A stretch of DNA of 64,000 bases from Kushneria aurantia DSM 21353 (GTDB taxonomy: Bacteria; Pseudomonadota; Gammaproteobacteria; Pseudomonadales; Halomonadaceae), in contig NZ_KB907878.1 in NCBI RefSeq assembly GCF_000382245.1, positions 1-64,000 on the forward strand, given 5' to 3'. Positions 7,498 through 17,548 of the stretch are shown one piece after another (positions within the stretch are counted from its first letter, which is position 1; each line of letters begins with the position of its first letter). The position numbers and the translations under genes are program-made. The notes under the pieces are model-generated. The model worked only from the letters and a program-made list of their open reading frames with translations, ran no database searches and was not told the origin of the DNA.

Positions 7498-8673
7498 ATG
7501 ATCGATCTACACACGCTTTTTCTTACCAGCATCATCAGTCGCGGCGCTTTTCTGACCGTATTTACGCTCACCGTGATGAGTCAGCCCCGCGAGTGCTATC
7601 TGCGCCACTGGATGGTGGCACTGGTATGCTCGGGCCTGGGGCTGCTCTTCTTTCTCGAGCCGGTGACAGGACCACTGTCGACCTTTTTCGGGGCGCTACG
7701 ACAGCTGCTGATACTGGCAAGCCTTGCCTTTTCCTGGAGCGGCCTGCGTCTTTTTTATCGGCGGCCGGTACGCTATGGCGACATGGGGATGCTGACGCTA
7801 CTGCCAACGGTGCTGTATTCGCTGCTGATCTTCCTTGGCGTGCCGGATCGATTCGCGCTGCCTACCCTGTTTCTGGCCGCCTCATGGATCTGTGTACTGG
7901 CTATTCGCGAGGTTATCGCCTCCCCCGAAAAACGCCTTATCGTACAGTACGTGATCGCTCTGGCCTTCCTGCTCTATTTCGCAGGCCTTTTTCCTCCGGT
8001 GATGCTGCTGCCGCTGGGCATCATTTCCGGCGATATCCTGACCGGCGGTAGCTTCACCATGCTGCTCGACCAGGTGGGCTGCGTAATGATCTATTTCGGC
8101 TACATCGCCATGAGTGGCGAAAATACCAATCTCAAGCTCAGGCAGTTGGCCGAAACCGACCCGCTTACGGGTCTCACTAACCGTCGCGGCGTGCAGCGGG
8201 CGCTGCAAAAGCGGCAGGCTTTTCACAGTGGCGTCGCGGGTGTGGTTATTGGCGACCTGGACCGCTTCAAACCGATCAACGACAGTCTCGGACATGAGGC
8301 GGGTGATGCGGTATTGCGCTGTTTTGCTCAGCGTCTGTCGGGTATGCTTCGTAGCGAGGATATCGCCGTGCGCTGGGGCGGCGAAGAGTTTTTGATACTA
8401 CTGCCCGACACCGGCATCAATGAAGCCGGGCAGTTTGCCGAGCGGCTGCGCCACAGCGTAGCCGAGACGCCCTTCATGATTGGCAGACACCGTCTGGAGG
8501 TCACCATCAGTCTCGGCGTGGCTGAAAGTCATCCTCACGATCAGAGCCTGGAGACCGCCATTCAGCGCGCCGATACAGCGCTCTATCGGGCCAAGAACGG
8601 GGGGCGCAATCGGGTATGCCATCAGCACTACGAACCGGGCCAGCATAGCACTCCGAACTCCGAAGGCGCCTAA
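7498..8673 (+). CDS. Membrane diguanylate cyclase 4 (7-TM + GGDEF)
   Basis: A 391-residue paralogue, beginning IDLHTLFLTSIISRGAF, with seven hydrophobic segments and a complete GGDEF domain: GGEEF motif and RSED inhibitory site. It is separated from copy 3 by 260 bases, so it probably has its own promoter; I could not pick one with confidence. It is the copy nearest to flaG and the flagellar block. As with its neighbours, the cyclic di-GMP made would be expected to act on motility or attachment, an inference from location. Confidence 0.9.
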   Translation: MIDLHTLFLTSIISRGAFLTVFTLTVMSQPRECYLRHWMVALVCSGLGLLFFLEPVTGPLSTFFGALRQLLILASLAFSWSGLRLFYRRPVRYGDMGMLTLLPTVLYSLLIFLGVPDRFALPTLFLAASWICVLAIREVIASPEKRLIVQYVIALAFLLYFAGLFPPVMLLPLGIISGDILTGGSFTMLLDQVGCVMIYFGYIAMSGENTNLKLRQLAETDPLTGLTNRRGVQRALQKRQAFHSGVAGVVIGDLDRFKPINDSLGHEAGDAVLRCFAQRLSGMLRSEDIAVRWGGEEFLILLPDTGINEAGQFAERLRHSVAETPFMIGRHRLEVTISLGVAESHPHDQSLETAIQRADTALYRAKNGGRNRVCHQHYEPGQHSTPNSEGA

Positions 8674-8758
8674 ACAACTGTTTCATAATTGTTTTTCATA
8701 AGTGCTTTGCATAAGTGCTTTTACGCTCTGCAGCAAGCGAAAATTTTGAAGGGAAGGC

Positions 8759-8785
8759 TAAACAAAGCGACGAAACGGCCGATAG
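8759..8785 (+). promoter_or_regulatory. Sigma-28 (FliA) promoter of flaG
   Basis: TAAA at 8759-8762, a 15-base spacer, then GCCGATAG at 8778-8785 (7 of 8 to the FliA -10). It ends 47 bases before the flaG ATG. Confidence 0.75.
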
Positions 8786-8832
8786 GCGTCTACAGAAGAA
8801 TTATTTTTAACAACGCTCCGGGGAATACCACC

Positions 8833-9198
8833 ATGAATGTCGAAAACAATGTCGAGCTTGCGCCCATCTCCGCGCTGTGGCCGAAGCAGGACACCACCAC
8901 CCGGGCGCAGACGCCGCTGCTGACGTTGCCTCCCGGCGAATCGACGCTGCCTGCCAGGGCGTCAGAGTCGCCGGGCACCATGTCTCCCGATGCCATCCGT
9001 GACACCGTCGAGCGACTCAATCAGGAGATGATTCGCCGCGGCATCGAGTTCGATATTCATGATGACAGCGGCCGCATCGTGACGCGGGTGGTCGATCGCG
9101 ACAGCGGTGAACTGATTCGTCAGATTCCCGCCGAGGAGATGCTCGAAGTCGCTCGACGCCTTGACGATGACCAGGGGCTGCTGGAAATTCAGGCCTGA
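8833..9198 (+). CDS. flaG: FlaG-family flagellar protein
   Basis: A 121-residue protein. The disordered N-terminal half is followed by the conserved FlaG domain (residues ~55-118): a long helix with VERLNQEMIRRGIEF, then F-D-I-H-D-D-S-G-R-I-V-T-R-V-V-D-R-D-S-G-E-L-I-R-Q-I-P and EEMLEVARRL. FlaG proteins influence filament length and are usually encoded near flagellin or fliD. The ATG at 8833 is used because the family domain lies downstream and a sigma-28 promoter lies between it and the earlier in-frame start. A bidirectional terminator follows. Confidence 0.88.
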   Translation: MNVENNVELAPISALWPKQDTTTRAQTPLLTLPPGESTLPARASESPGTMSPDAIRDTVERLNQEMIRRGIEFDIHDDSGRIVTRVVDRDSGELIRQIPAEEMLEVARRLDDDQGLLEIQA

Positions 9199-9203
9199 AC
9201 GAT

Positions 9204-9244
9204 AAACCGCCGCACGATGTCGACCATCGTTGCCGGCGGTTTTA
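9204..9244. terminator. Bidirectional terminator between flaG and fliE
   Basis: AAACCGCCG pairs with CGGCGGTTT across a loop that contains a small inner CGATG/CATCG stem. T-runs on both strands fit use by flaG (+) and fliE (-), which converge here. Confidence 0.65.
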
Positions 9245-9250
9245 TGCCTG

Positions 9251-9580
9251 CTATACCTGCATGCTCATGATTTCACGATAGGCGCTGAGTACGCGGTTGC
9301 GAACCTGCACACCCATTTCGGTCGCCACGCTGGATTTCTGCATGCTGACCATGACGTCGTTGAGCGCCACGCCGCTGTCACCGCGGGCGAACGCTTCGGT
9401 CTTGTCGGCGGCGTCCATCTTCAGCGCGTTGATGTTGTCCAGCGCGCCCTTGAGTTCACCGGCAAAACTCACGCCGCCCTCTTCGCGCGACGCAGCGGCC
9501 TGACCGCCCGCCGCCGCCTGGCGCGCCATGCCCTCCATCTGTTCCAGCAGAAACTGCTGACCCACCGATTCAATTGCCAT
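9251..9580 (-). CDS. fliE: Flagellar hook-basal body protein FliE
   Basis: A 109-residue FliE, the small protein joining the MS ring to the rod. The conserved C-terminal block is present: SFAGELKGALDNIN, then the VALNDVMVSMQKSSVA stretch, and V-R-N-R-V-L-S-A-Y-R-E-I-M-S-M-Q-V at the very end. The N-terminal third is Ala/Gln-rich. A GGGAGG ribosome-binding site precedes the ATG. It is a single-gene unit divergent from fliF, as in enteric bacteria, so promoters for both should lie in 9581-9813. Confidence 0.95.
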   Translation of the reverse strand: MAIESVGQQFLLEQMEGMARQAAAGGQAAASREEGGVSFAGELKGALDNINALKMDAADKTEAFARGDSGVALNDVMVSMQKSSVATEMGVQVRNRVLSAYREIMSMQV

Positions 9581-9813
9581 TGGGGTGCCTCCCGATAATG
9601 GAAACCCGTTACAGAATGCATGCAGCCTAAAGCCCGCGGCGCGAGCCTGATCGGGCTAAATGGTGAAAAAAACACCGGCTATTCGTCCCTTCGATCCTGC
9701 CCATAGCATCAATAATGGCGCCTTCACGATTACCCGGTGTTCAGGCTGTACACAGCTAAAGGAACAGCGTTCAGGCTGGCTCCGCGTAGTCCTCAGGTTT
9801 CAGAGGCCGGTCG

Positions 9814-11562
9814 ATGAGTTCGGATACATCTGCGAGATCGAACAACAATCAGAAGCTTTCGGGCGTGATGCAACGCATCAGGTCAAATCCCCGCGTCCCG
9901 CTGATTATTGGCGCCTCCGCCGCGATCGCGATTGTGGTGGCGCTGCTGCTGTGGGCACGCTCTCCCGACTACCGCGTGCTGTTCTCCAATCTCAGCGACA
10001 GCGACGGCGGCACCATCATTGCGCAGCTGGATCAGATGCAGGTGCCCTACCGGCTTTCGGAGGGCGGCGGCGCTATCATGGTGCCCGCCGATCGGGTCGA
10101 GCAGACCCGCATGCAGCTGGCCCAGCAGGGGCTGCCCGACTCGGGCGGGGTAGGCTTCGAGCTGATGGACAGTCAGTCCTTCGGTATCAGTCAGTTTGCC
10201 GAGCAGATCAACTATCAGCGCGCACTGGAGGGCGAGCTGGTGCGCTCGATCGAATCGCTCGAGGCGGTGCGCAGCGCCCGGGTACACCTGGCACTACCCG
10301 AGGACTCGGTCTTTGTGCGCGAGCGCCGCGAGCCCTCGGCTTCAGTGGTGCTCAACCTTTACCGCAACCGCTCGGTCAGCGATGGCCAGGTGAGCGCGAT
10401 TACCCACCTGGTCGCCGCCAGCGTGACCAACATGCCGGTCGACGGCGTCACGGTGGTGGATCAGAACGGCGATCTGTTGACCAACAATGAAGATAACGGC
10501 CCCGGACAGCTCAGCAGCTCGCAGCTTGAATACACTCACCAGATCGAGGAAGCCTACAGTCGCCGTATCGAGCAGCTTCTGGGCACTATCGTGGGTGCCG
10601 ATAACGTGCGCGCTCAGGTCAATGCGCAACTGGACTTCTCGGTCAGTGAAGTCACCCGCGAGATGTATGAACCCAACAGCGGCGATAACCCGGCGGCGAT
10701 CCGCAGCGTCCAGCAAAGCGACAGCGAGCAGGTTGGCGCCAGCGGTATCGGCGGCGTCCCCGGCGCCCTGAGCAATCAGCCGCCGGGCGACGCTGTGGCG
10801 CCGATCGATAACCCTCAGCAGGCCGAGGTAGACGGTGAAGAGGGCCCGGTCGACGAAGAGGCCGTCGATGCGGCGGAACAGGTGGCCACCGCCAATCAGA
10901 TGGTGGTGCCGCGCTCCTCCAACAGCAGCAGTACGACCAACTACGAGGTCAACCGCGTCATTCGCCACACTCAGGAGGAGAGCGGCGTGCTGCAGCGTCT
11001 GTCGGTGGCGGTGGTGGTCGACTACGCACAGAACACCGACGCCGAGGGCAATATCGAGCAGGTGCCGCTCTCCGACGAGCAGATGGCCCAGCTCCGCAGT
11101 CTGATTCGCGAAAGCGTGGGGCTCTCCGATGCCCGCGGCGATTCGCTGGAAGTCGTCAATGCCGCCTTCAATCAAACCGTCGGCGAAGCAGCGCCGGAGA
11201 TCGCCTGGTATCGCGACCGCGATCTGATCGCACTGGCCACTACCCTGGCGCAGTATCTGCTGATCGCACTCATCGCCCTCTTCCTGTGGCGCAAGGTGGT
11301 CAAACCGCTGATCGAGCGCCAGCAGCCGGCCCCCCAGCAGGCCGCCCGTACTCAGGGCTCGCTGATGGCGAGCGTCGGTGACGACGATGATGATGACGGT
11401 GAAGAGGACGAAGATGATATCGCTCACGAAGTCCGCAAGAAGCAGAAACAGCATCAGCGTCATCAGCAGGAGACAATGCTGAAGTCGATTCGCGACCAGG
11501 CACAGAAGGACCCCCGTATGGTGGCCCTGATTCTCAGAGGCTGGATCAATGGCAAGGACTGA
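9814..11562 (+). CDS. fliF: Flagellar MS-ring protein FliF
   Basis: A 582-residue protein forming the MS ring in the inner membrane. There is a TM segment at ~28-48, ring-building motifs in the periplasmic region (for example Y-R-V-L-F-S-N-L and the [14 protein letters not shown] region), and a second TM at ~470-492. The cytoplasmic tail ends [13 protein letters not shown], the FliG-binding helix. Two acidic insertions stand out: near residues 330-355, and an Asp/Glu run around residues 525-537. First gene of the long export/switch operon; fliG starts inside its last 14 bases. Confidence 0.96.
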   Translation: MSSDTSARSNNNQKLSGVMQRIRSNPRVPLIIGASAAIAIVVALLLWARSPDYRVLFSNLSDSDGGTIIAQLDQMQVPYRLSEGGGAIMVPADRVEQTRMQLAQQGLPDSGGVGFELMDSQSFGISQFAEQINYQRALEGELVRSIESLEAVRSARVHLALPEDSVFVRERREPSASVVLNLYRNRSVSDGQVSAITHLVAASVTNMPVDGVTVVDQNGDLLTNNEDNGPGQLSSSQLEYTHQIEEAYSRRIEQLLGTIVGADNVRAQVNAQLDFSVSEVTREMYEPNSGDNPAAIRSVQQSDSEQVGASGIGGVPGALSNQPPGDAVAPIDNPQQAEVDGEEGPVDEEAVDAAEQVATANQMVVPRSSNSSSTTNYEVNRVIRHTQEESGVLQRLSVAVVVDYAQNTDAEGNIEQVPLSDEQMAQLRSLIRESVGLSDARGDSLEVVNAAFNQTVGEAAPEIAWYRDRDLIALATTLAQYLLIALIALFLWRKVVKPLIERQQPAPQQAARTQGSLMASVGDDDDDDGEEDEDDIAHEVRKKQKQHQRHQQETMLKSIRDQAQKDPRMVALILRGWINGKD

Positions 11563-12562
11563 CACAAATAAAGTGGACGAAGAGGGCATCGAAAAGAGCG
11601 CCATTCTGCTGATGTCGCTCGACGATGACACCGCCGCCGAAGTGTTCAAGCACATGTCGCAGCGCGAGGTGCAGCAGATCGGCCATTTCATGGCCAATAT
11701 GACGCAGCTCACCACGCAGCGGCTGACGGAGGTGCTGCAGGAGTTCAGCGGCCAGCTGGAAGAGATGGGCGTGGTCAACCTGCATTCAGGCGATCACATT
11801 CGTTCGCTGCTGACCAAGGCGCTGGGCGAGGAGCGTGCCTCCAGCCTGCTGGAAGATATCTTCGAATCCAACAACGACTCGGGTATCGACGCGCTGAACC
11901 TGATCGAACCCACCATGGTGGCGGAGATGATCCGCGACGAGCACCCGCAGATCATCGCCACCATCATGGTGCATCTGGAGCGCCATCAGGCCGCCGATGT
12001 ACTGGCACAGTTCGACGACTCTCTGCGCAACGACGTGGTGTTGCGTATTGCCACCTTCAGCGGCGTGCAGCCGGCCGCACTGCAGGAGCTGACCGAGGTG
12101 CTGGGCGGACTGCTGGAAGGCCAGAACCTCAAACGCAGCAAGATGGGTGGGGCCAGAACCGCCGCCGAGATTCTCAACCTGATGAACTCCACTCAGGAAG
12201 AAGGCGTTATCGAAAGCGTACGCCACCACGACGGCAACCTGGCCCAGCAGATCATCGACGAGATGTTCGTGTTCGAAAACCTTGCCGACCTGGACAACCG
12301 CGGCATTCAGCGCATCCTGCAGGATATCGACAGCAACTCGCTGGTCATCGCGCTCAAGGGCGCTCCCGAGGAGGTGCGCGATCGCATTCTCGCCAATATG
12401 TCCAACCGCGCCGCCGATCTGCTGCGCGAAGACATGCAGATGCGCGGCCCGATCCGACTGTCGCAGGTCGAAACCGAGCAGAAAAACATTCTGCAGCTGG
12501 TAAGACGTCTTGCCGACTCCGGCGAGATCACCATCAGCGGAGGCGACGATACCTATGTCTGA
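11549..12562 (+). CDS. fliG: Flagellar motor switch protein FliG
   Basis: A 337-residue rotor protein that meets MotA and generates torque. The N-terminal FliF-binding domain ([20 protein letters not shown]), the middle-domain EHPQ motif at 131-134, and the C-terminal domain with charged residues that face the stator (near [13 protein letters not shown] and [10 protein letters not shown]) are all present. The start overlaps fliF by 14 bases and has an AGAGG ribosome-binding site within fliF. Full length for the family. Confidence 0.96.
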   Translation: MARTDTNKVDEEGIEKSAILLMSLDDDTAAEVFKHMSQREVQQIGHFMANMTQLTTQRLTEVLQEFSGQLEEMGVVNLHSGDHIRSLLTKALGEERASSLLEDIFESNNDSGIDALNLIEPTMVAEMIRDEHPQIIATIMVHLERHQAADVLAQFDDSLRNDVVLRIATFSGVQPAALQELTEVLGGLLEGQNLKRSKMGGARTAAEILNLMNSTQEEGVIESVRHHDGNLAQQIIDEMFVFENLADLDNRGIQRILQDIDSNSLVIALKGAPEEVRDRILANMSNRAADLLREDMQMRGPIRLSQVETEQKNILQLVRRLADSGEITISGGDDTYV

Positions 12563-13292
12563 GCGGGACAAGGGCACGGGCCAGTGGCAGCGCTGGGAGA
12601 TGAACAATCTCGAGCGCCGCACCGCCCGTACCTCCGCACAGCACAGCAAGGAAGCCTCTGCGGCGCATGACGACACGTCTTCCACGGGGGCGGGGCAGCC
12701 GACAGGACCGCAGCGCCGCCGGGAAGACAAGCAGCGCCGCGACGCTTTCGAGAAGGCACGCCGCGAAGGCTACGAGAAAGGACAGCAGGAAGGTCATGAG
12801 GCGGGCTACGCCGCCGGCCTCGAACAGGGGCGCGCTCAGGCCCACGAGGAGTATCAACACCAGCTCAGCCAGCGCCTCGAGCAGGAACTCGAGCCGATGA
12901 CGCGGCTGGTACAATCATTTGACAGCGCCGCCGACCGGCTCAGCGAGGATATCGCCTATTCACTGGTCGAATTGGCGCTGGAGACCGGCCGTCAGCTGGC
13001 CGGTCGTGCGCTGGAGCTGGCCCCGGAGCATATTCTCGATGACATCGAAAAGCTCATGAACGAGCACCCTACCCTCAACGGTTCACCACGGATCTGCATT
13101 CATCCGGACGATCTGGTGATGGTGCAGGAGCAGCTGGGCGATCTGCTGGGCGACATGGGCTGGCGACTCTCCAGCGACAGCAATATGGCGCGCGGCGACT
13201 GCCGGCTGGAGACCGACCAGCGCGAGATCGACGCTACCCGCGAGGACCGCTGGGAGCGGCTGCGGCACGCTGTCGGTCACGGCAAGCACTGA
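12555..13292 (+). CDS. fliH: Flagellar export regulator FliH
   Basis: A 245-residue FliH, the partner and inhibitor of the FliI ATPase, comparable to the stator stalk of ATP synthase. The middle holds a run with G-x-x-x-G spacing ([21 protein letters not shown], residues ~73-93), typical of FliH. The C-terminal half ([15 protein letters not shown] onward) forms the FliI-binding fold. The ATG at 12555 overlaps fliG by 8 bases and was preferred to an upstream in-frame start inside fliG. Confidence 0.93.
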   Translation: MSERDKGTGQWQRWEMNNLERRTARTSAQHSKEASAAHDDTSSTGAGQPTGPQRRREDKQRRDAFEKARREGYEKGQQEGHEAGYAAGLEQGRAQAHEEYQHQLSQRLEQELEPMTRLVQSFDSAADRLSEDIAYSLVELALETGRQLAGRALELAPEHILDDIEKLMNEHPTLNGSPRICIHPDDLVMVQEQLGDLLGDMGWRLSSDSNMARGDCRLETDQREIDATREDRWERLRHAVGHGKH

Positions 13293-13302
13293 GGAGCCCG
13301 CC

Positions 13303-14679
13303 ATGCCACTGACCACCGATGCCATGCTGAGCCACTGGCAGCGCACGCTGGAAACCGCCAGGCGGCGCGTCGAACATCTACCGCCCAACCGTGAACGCGG
13401 CCGCCTGACGCGCGCCACCGGGCTGGTGCTGGAGGCGGTGGGGCTGCGCCTGCCACTGGGCTGTAGCTGCATGGTGGAGCTGGCCGACGGTCAGGGCGAG
13501 ACCGAGGCCGAGGTAGTGGGCTTCAACGGCGACAATCTGTTTCTTATGCCGCTGGTGGAAACCGCCGGACTGGTGCCGGGAGCGCGAGTCTGGCCGGCCA
13601 ATCCGCGCCCCGGAGCGGTACTGTCGCAGAGCAAACGGCTGCCGGTGGGCGATGCCCTGCTGGGCCGGGTGGTGGACTCCCGCGGCCATCCGCTGGACGG
13701 CCGCGGTCCGCTGGAAGATCCCGACAACGTTTCGCTCACCGCCCCCTCGCTCAATCCACTGCAGCGCGCGCCCATCGAGGAGATCCTGGATGTCGGCGTA
13801 CGCGCTATCAACTCTCTGCTGACCGTGGGTCGCGGCCAGCGGCTGGGTCTGTTCGCCGGTTCAGGGGTGGGCAAGAGCGTACTGCTGGGCATGATGGCGC
13901 GCTTTACGCAGGCGGATGTGATCGTGGTGGGGCTGATCGGCGAGCGCGGCCGCGAGGTCAAGGACTTCATCGAAAACATCCTCGGCGAGGAAGGCAAGCG
14001 CCGCGCCGTGGTGGTGGCCGCTCCCGCCGATATCTCGCCGCTGTTGCGTATGCAGGGGGCCGCCTACGCCACCCGGCTGGCGGAGGACTTCCGCGACAAG
14101 GGCAAGAGCGTATTGTTGATCATGGATTCGCTGACCCGCTATGCCATGGCGCAGCGCGAAATCGCCCTTGCCATCGGCGAGCCGCCGGCCACCAAGGGCT
14201 ATCCGCCCTCGGTATTCGCCAAGCTGCCGGCGCTGGTCGAGCGTGCCGGCAACGACGCCCCCGGCAAGGGATCGATCACCGCCTTCTACACCGTGCTGAC
14301 CGAGGGCGACGATCAGCAGGATCCCATCGCCGACGCCGCGCGCGCCATTCTGGACGGCCATATCGTGCTGTCGCGCCAGCTTGCCGAGGCGGGGCACTAC
14401 CCCGCTATCGACATCGAAGCCTCGATTAGCCGTGCCATGACGTCGCTTATTGACGAAAGCCAGTTCGACAACATCAAGTACTTTAAGCAGATGTTGTCAC
14501 GCTATCAGCGCAATCGCGACCTGATCAGCGTTGGCGCCTATGCCGCCGGCAGCGACCCGGTGCTGGATGAAGCGATCCGCCTCTATCCGACGCTGGAGCG
14601 GTTTTTGCAGCAGGGCATGGACGAGCGCGCCGACGTCGAACATTCGGTCGATCAGATGGGCAGGGTACTGAGGTCGTGA
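13303..14679 (+). CDS. fliI: Flagellum-specific ATPase FliI
   Basis: A 458-residue export ATPase. Walker A is GSGVGKS at 186-192 and Walker B is the [12 protein letters not shown] stretch near 268-279. The GERGREV and KGYPPSVF motifs typical of F1-beta-like flagellar ATPases are also present. It energises and unlocks substrates for the export gate made by FlhA, FlhB and FliPQR, all encoded in this window. The GAGGA ribosome-binding site follows fliH closely. Confidence 0.97.
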   Translation: MPLTTDAMLSHWQRTLETARRRVEHLPPNRERGRLTRATGLVLEAVGLRLPLGCSCMVELADGQGETEAEVVGFNGDNLFLMPLVETAGLVPGARVWPANPRPGAVLSQSKRLPVGDALLGRVVDSRGHPLDGRGPLEDPDNVSLTAPSLNPLQRAPIEEILDVGVRAINSLLTVGRGQRLGLFAGSGVGKSVLLGMMARFTQADVIVVGLIGERGREVKDFIENILGEEGKRRAVVVAAPADISPLLRMQGAAYATRLAEDFRDKGKSVLLIMDSLTRYAMAQREIALAIGEPPATKGYPPSVFAKLPALVERAGNDAPGKGSITAFYTVLTEGDDQQDPIADAARAILDGHIVLSRQLAEAGHYPAIDIEASISRAMTSLIDESQFDNIKYFKQMLSRYQRNRDLISVGAYAAGSDPVLDEAIRLYPTLERFLQQGMDERADVEHSVDQMGRVLRS

Positions 14680-14715
14680 CGTCGCCGAAATTCCACAGGA
14701 GCCGGTGAGCCTTTC

Positions 14716-15162
14716 ATGTCCGACACATCATCGCTTGAAACCCTGATCGAACTGGCCGAGGGTGATCGCGACAGCGCCGCAAAGCTGCTGGGTGAACTGC
14801 GCAGCGCACGGCAAAAGGAAAACTCGCAGCTGGAGCTTTTGCTGCAGTATCGCGAAGACTATCGCAGCCGCTTCGAGGCGGCCATGCAGCGCGGCATTAC
14901 CATCGCCGCGATGCAGAACTATCAGCGCTTTCTGGCCTCGCTGGATAACGCCATCAAGCATCAGCGCAACCAGCTCAACCACAGCGACGGTCGAGTGCAG
15001 CGCGGTGAGGACAACTGGCGCCAGCAGCAGAAAAAGGTCAACTCCTATGATGCGCTGCGCAGCCGCCGCCATCAGGAAGCCAACAAACGCGCGCGACGTC
15101 TCGAACAGCAGCAGAACGACGAATTTGCCAGCCGTGCCAGCTCGGCACTCGACGGTTTATAA
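14716..15162 (+). CDS. fliJ: Flagellar export protein FliJ
   Basis: A 148-residue, charged, almost wholly helical coiled-coil protein with many Gln, Arg and Glu residues. It sits between fliI and fliK, the invariant FliJ position. FliJ acts as the central stalk of the FliI hexamer and links it to FlhA. The QLELLLQYREDYRSRF block is typical of the family. Sequence alone is weakly conserved, so the call rests also on context. Confidence 0.92.
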   Translation: MSDTSSLETLIELAEGDRDSAAKLLGELRSARQKENSQLELLLQYREDYRSRFEAAMQRGITIAAMQNYQRFLASLDNAIKHQRNQLNHSDGRVQRGEDNWRQQQKKVNSYDALRSRRHQEANKRARRLEQQQNDEFASRASSALDGL

Positions 15163-15189
15163 AAGGGTTCGCGAGGCAGGAAAAATATC

Positions 15190-16836
15190 ATGCTGACACC
15201 GCTCAATATTATGACGCCTGCCCCCGGCGGCATCGAAGCCGGCAAGAGCTCCGGCAGTGACAAGAGTGATGCTGGCTTCGGCGCCCTCTTTCGCGGCATC
15301 AAGTCCGCCAGTGCGCTTGCCAATACCGCTGATAATCTGAAAGAAGCAGCCGGAGAAGCCACCAAAGACGCTGGCAACAAGGAAGGCAACCTGCTGAACC
15401 GTCTTGCCCTCGGTGGCAATACCGGTGGTGGTGATACCGGTACGATTCACGAACAGCTGTTGATGCTGGCCCGGGCAATCGGCCAAAAGGGTGAAGGCGC
15501 GAGCAGTGTTGAGCAGGATATCGAGGCGCTTCTCGGGGCAGCTGACCCAAAGGGTAAAGGCGCGAACAGCGTTGAACAGGATATCGAGGCGTTGCTCAGG
15601 AAAGTCGACCAAAAGGGCAAGGACGCGAGCACTGTTGAACAGGATATCGAGGCGCTGGTTAACGCCCTTGCACGGCCAGGCAAGGGTTCCAACGGCGACT
15701 CGGGAAGTCTCGAAGCGCTGGCGAGGGGCCGCTTCGGCGAGCAGCATACAGCGCGCAGAGGTGAGGATAGCGACGTCATGACGCGCCTTGACGAACGTCA
15801 TCAGCAACGCGATTCAGACTCGCCCAAAACCGCCTCACTTCTCTCCCTGGACGGTATTCGCTCTACTGTCGAGACCGGCGAACGACTATCACGCCAGTCC
15901 GACAATGCGGACGGCGATAGCCCCGAAGTTCAACAGGCCGAGGCCGGCCTGATGGCAGCGCCGATGCTGCTGCGTCAGGGCTCTGAAGGTCTTTCGACGA
16001 GCGATCGCAGCAGCCGCTCGATCAGCGCCACCGATGGCAGCCGCTCGATCAGCGCCACCGATGGCAGCCGTTCGAACAGCCAGCTCCCCGGACGCGAAGC
16101 CCTGCTGGCCGCGCTCAAGGGCGAGAGTAGCGGCGACGAGACGCAGTTCTCACGTTCAAGCGGCAACACCGAACGCAGCGGCAGCGATCGCGACAGCCAA
16201 ATGGTAGCAGCCATGATGGAGCGCACCACCAGCTCGCGCCAGGCGGCACTCGATCTACAGCAGAGCGGTACACGCAGCGCCGCGACCACACCGGATGCCG
16301 CGCTGAGCGCCCTGACGGCGCAGAGCGGCCAGGCCGGTAGTGGCATGATGGCCACTCAGGGGCAGGCGGTGACCACCGCCACTTTGCCGTCGATGGACAG
16401 CAACCAGTGGAGCAGCGCGCTGGAGCGCCAGACCATCAATCTGGGCCTGCGCGGCGGTGGAGAGGCGAAGCTTTCCATGAGCCCCGCCGAGCTGGGGCCG
16501 CTGTCAATCTCGCTGAAGATGGGTGAGCAGGGCGCGCAGCTGCATATCGGTTCACATAGCGCCCAGGTGCGCGCCGCCATTGAAGCCGCCCTGCCCCAGT
16601 TGCGTGATGCCTTCAGCGCCAGCGGCATTCAGCTGGGAGAAACCTCGGTCAGCGATCAGGGTGCCTTTGCGCAGCAGAACTTCCAGCAGCAGGGAGAAGG
16701 TAGCGGTAGCGGCCGTTCCGGATCAGCCGCCGCCGGTATGTCTGGCTCTGTCGTCGCCGGTGGCAACGATGATATTCAGACACTCGAAATTCCCGCCGGC
16801 CGCACCCTGAGCGGCGGTATCGACCTGTTTGCCTGA
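15190..16836 (+). CDS. fliK: Hook-length control protein FliK
   Basis: A 548-residue secreted molecular ruler that sets hook length and, through FlhB, switches export to filament proteins. The long N-terminal part is low-complexity and contains two sets of internal repeats (21 residues x3 and 9 residues x2). The C-terminal domain (~400-500) is the conserved FliK hook domain, with G-E-A-K-L-S-M-S-P-A-E-L-G-P-L-S-I-S-L and V-R-A-A-I-E-A-A-L-P-Q-L-R-D-A-F. AGGAAA precedes the ATG. A second FliK-like gene lies at 48885-50288. Confidence 0.94.
   Translation: MLTPLNIMTPAPGGIEAGKSSGSDKSDAGFGALFRGIKSASALANTADNLKEAAGEATKDAGNKEGNLLNRLALGGNTGGGDTGTIHEQLLMLARAIGQKGEGASSVEQDIEALLGAADPKGKGANSVEQDIEALLRKVDQKGKDASTVEQDIEALVNALARPGKGSNGDSGSLEALARGRFGEQHTARRGEDSDVMTRLDERHQQRDSDSPKTASLLSLDGIRSTVETGERLSRQSDNADGDSPEVQQAEAGLMAAPMLLRQGSEGLSTSDRSSRSISATDGSRSISATDGSRSNSQLPGREALLAALKGESSGDETQFSRSSGNTERSGSDRDSQMVAAMMERTTSSRQAALDLQQSGTRSAATTPDAALSALTAQSGQAGSGMMATQGQAVTTATLPSMDSNQWSSALERQTINLGLRGGGEAKLSMSPAELGPLSISLKMGEQGAQLHIGSHSAQVRAAIEAALPQLRDAFSASGIQLGETSVSDQGAFAQQNFQQQGEGSGSGRSGSAAAGMSGSVVAGGNDDIQTLEIPAGRTLSGGIDLFA
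15481..15669 (+). repeat. 63-bp tandem repeat x3 inside fliK
   Basis: Three units of 63 bases (15481-15543, 15544-15606, 15607-15669), each encoding 21 residues with a conserved SVEQDIEAL core (third copy TVEQDIEAL). The repeats keep the frame and lengthen the ruler region. Confidence 0.9.
16012..16080 (+). repeat. 27-bp direct repeat x2.5 inside fliK
   Basis: Two identical 27-base units (16012-16038 and 16039-16065) encode the nonapeptide SRSISATDG, followed by a partial third unit. Confidence 0.85.
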
Positions 16837-16863
16837 GACGCCTGCCACACCCTCACCAGCGGA

Positions 16864-16897
16864 GGCCGTCCGAACCCTTTCGGACGGCTTCTTCTTT
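16864..16897 (+). terminator. Rho-independent terminator after fliK
   Basis: GCCGTCCGAA pairs with TTCGGACGGC around a 4-base centre and is followed by a T-rich tract. It ends the fliFGHIJK unit; fliL begins 150 bases later and must have its own promoter in 16898-17050. Confidence 0.85.
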
Positions 16898-17050
16898 ATG
16901 CGCTGTGGCAATGACGTCAAAAGATCGAGATACCCGCCCCCGAGGGCGCTATTTGAACCATTATCGTCGGGCGCTGAATTTACAATGCCCCTAAGGCACG
17001 GCGCCGAATCGCGCCGAATCGTCAACAATGGCATGGATTGACGGAATACA

Positions 17051-17542
17051 ATGACTTCACAAGCGGCCGTCGAGGCCAAAAGCGGCAACAAGAAGCTGCT
17101 CTGGATCATCATTGCACTGCTGGTGCTGCTACTGGCGGCGGCAGGTGTCGCTGGCTGGTTTTTTTTCCATGGCGGCAACGCAGCGCATGACGAAGCCGGT
17201 ACCGCAGCGACGCAGGATGCGGCCCCGGCAACGCCGGTATTTGTCGAACTGCAGCCCTTCACGATCAATCTTGCCGGCGCGAGCGATCGGATCCTGTACA
17301 TCGGTATCACGCTCACCGCCGCCAGCGAAGAGGACGCCGCCATACTGCGCGAGCAGACGCCCGAGGTACGCAACCGCATCCTGATGGTATTGACCGGTCA
17401 GAGCGCGGAGGCGCTGACCACTCAGCAGGGCAAGGAAGCGCTGGCGCAGGAGCTGGTCAACGCCTTCGATAGCCCTCTCGGTGGCGATGACCGTGCCCCC
17501 GTGATCAACAATGCCCTTTTCACCGACTTTATCGTGCAGTAG
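17051..17542 (+). CDS. fliL: Flagellar basal body protein FliL
   Basis: A 163-residue inner-membrane protein with one TM helix (residues ~16-38). A periplasmic FliL domain follows: FVELQPFTINLAG, then ILYIGITL, and a C-terminal V-R-N-R-I-L-M-V-L-T-G-Q-S-A-E-A-L stretch. FliL associates with the stator and MS ring and supports torque under load. First gene of fliLMNOPQR. Confidence 0.94.
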   Translation: MTSQAAVEAKSGNKKLLWIIIALLVLLLAAAGVAGWFFFHGGNAAHDEAGTAATQDAAPATPVFVELQPFTINLAGASDRILYIGITLTAASEEDAAILREQTPEVRNRILMVLTGQSAEALTTQQGKEALAQELVNAFDSPLGGDDRAPVINNALFTDFIVQ

Positions 17543-17548
17543 GTCGAT

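Noticed and set aside
10342-11778. 478-residue frame antisense to fliF
   Set aside because: Shadow of fliF codon bias; no recognisable domain.
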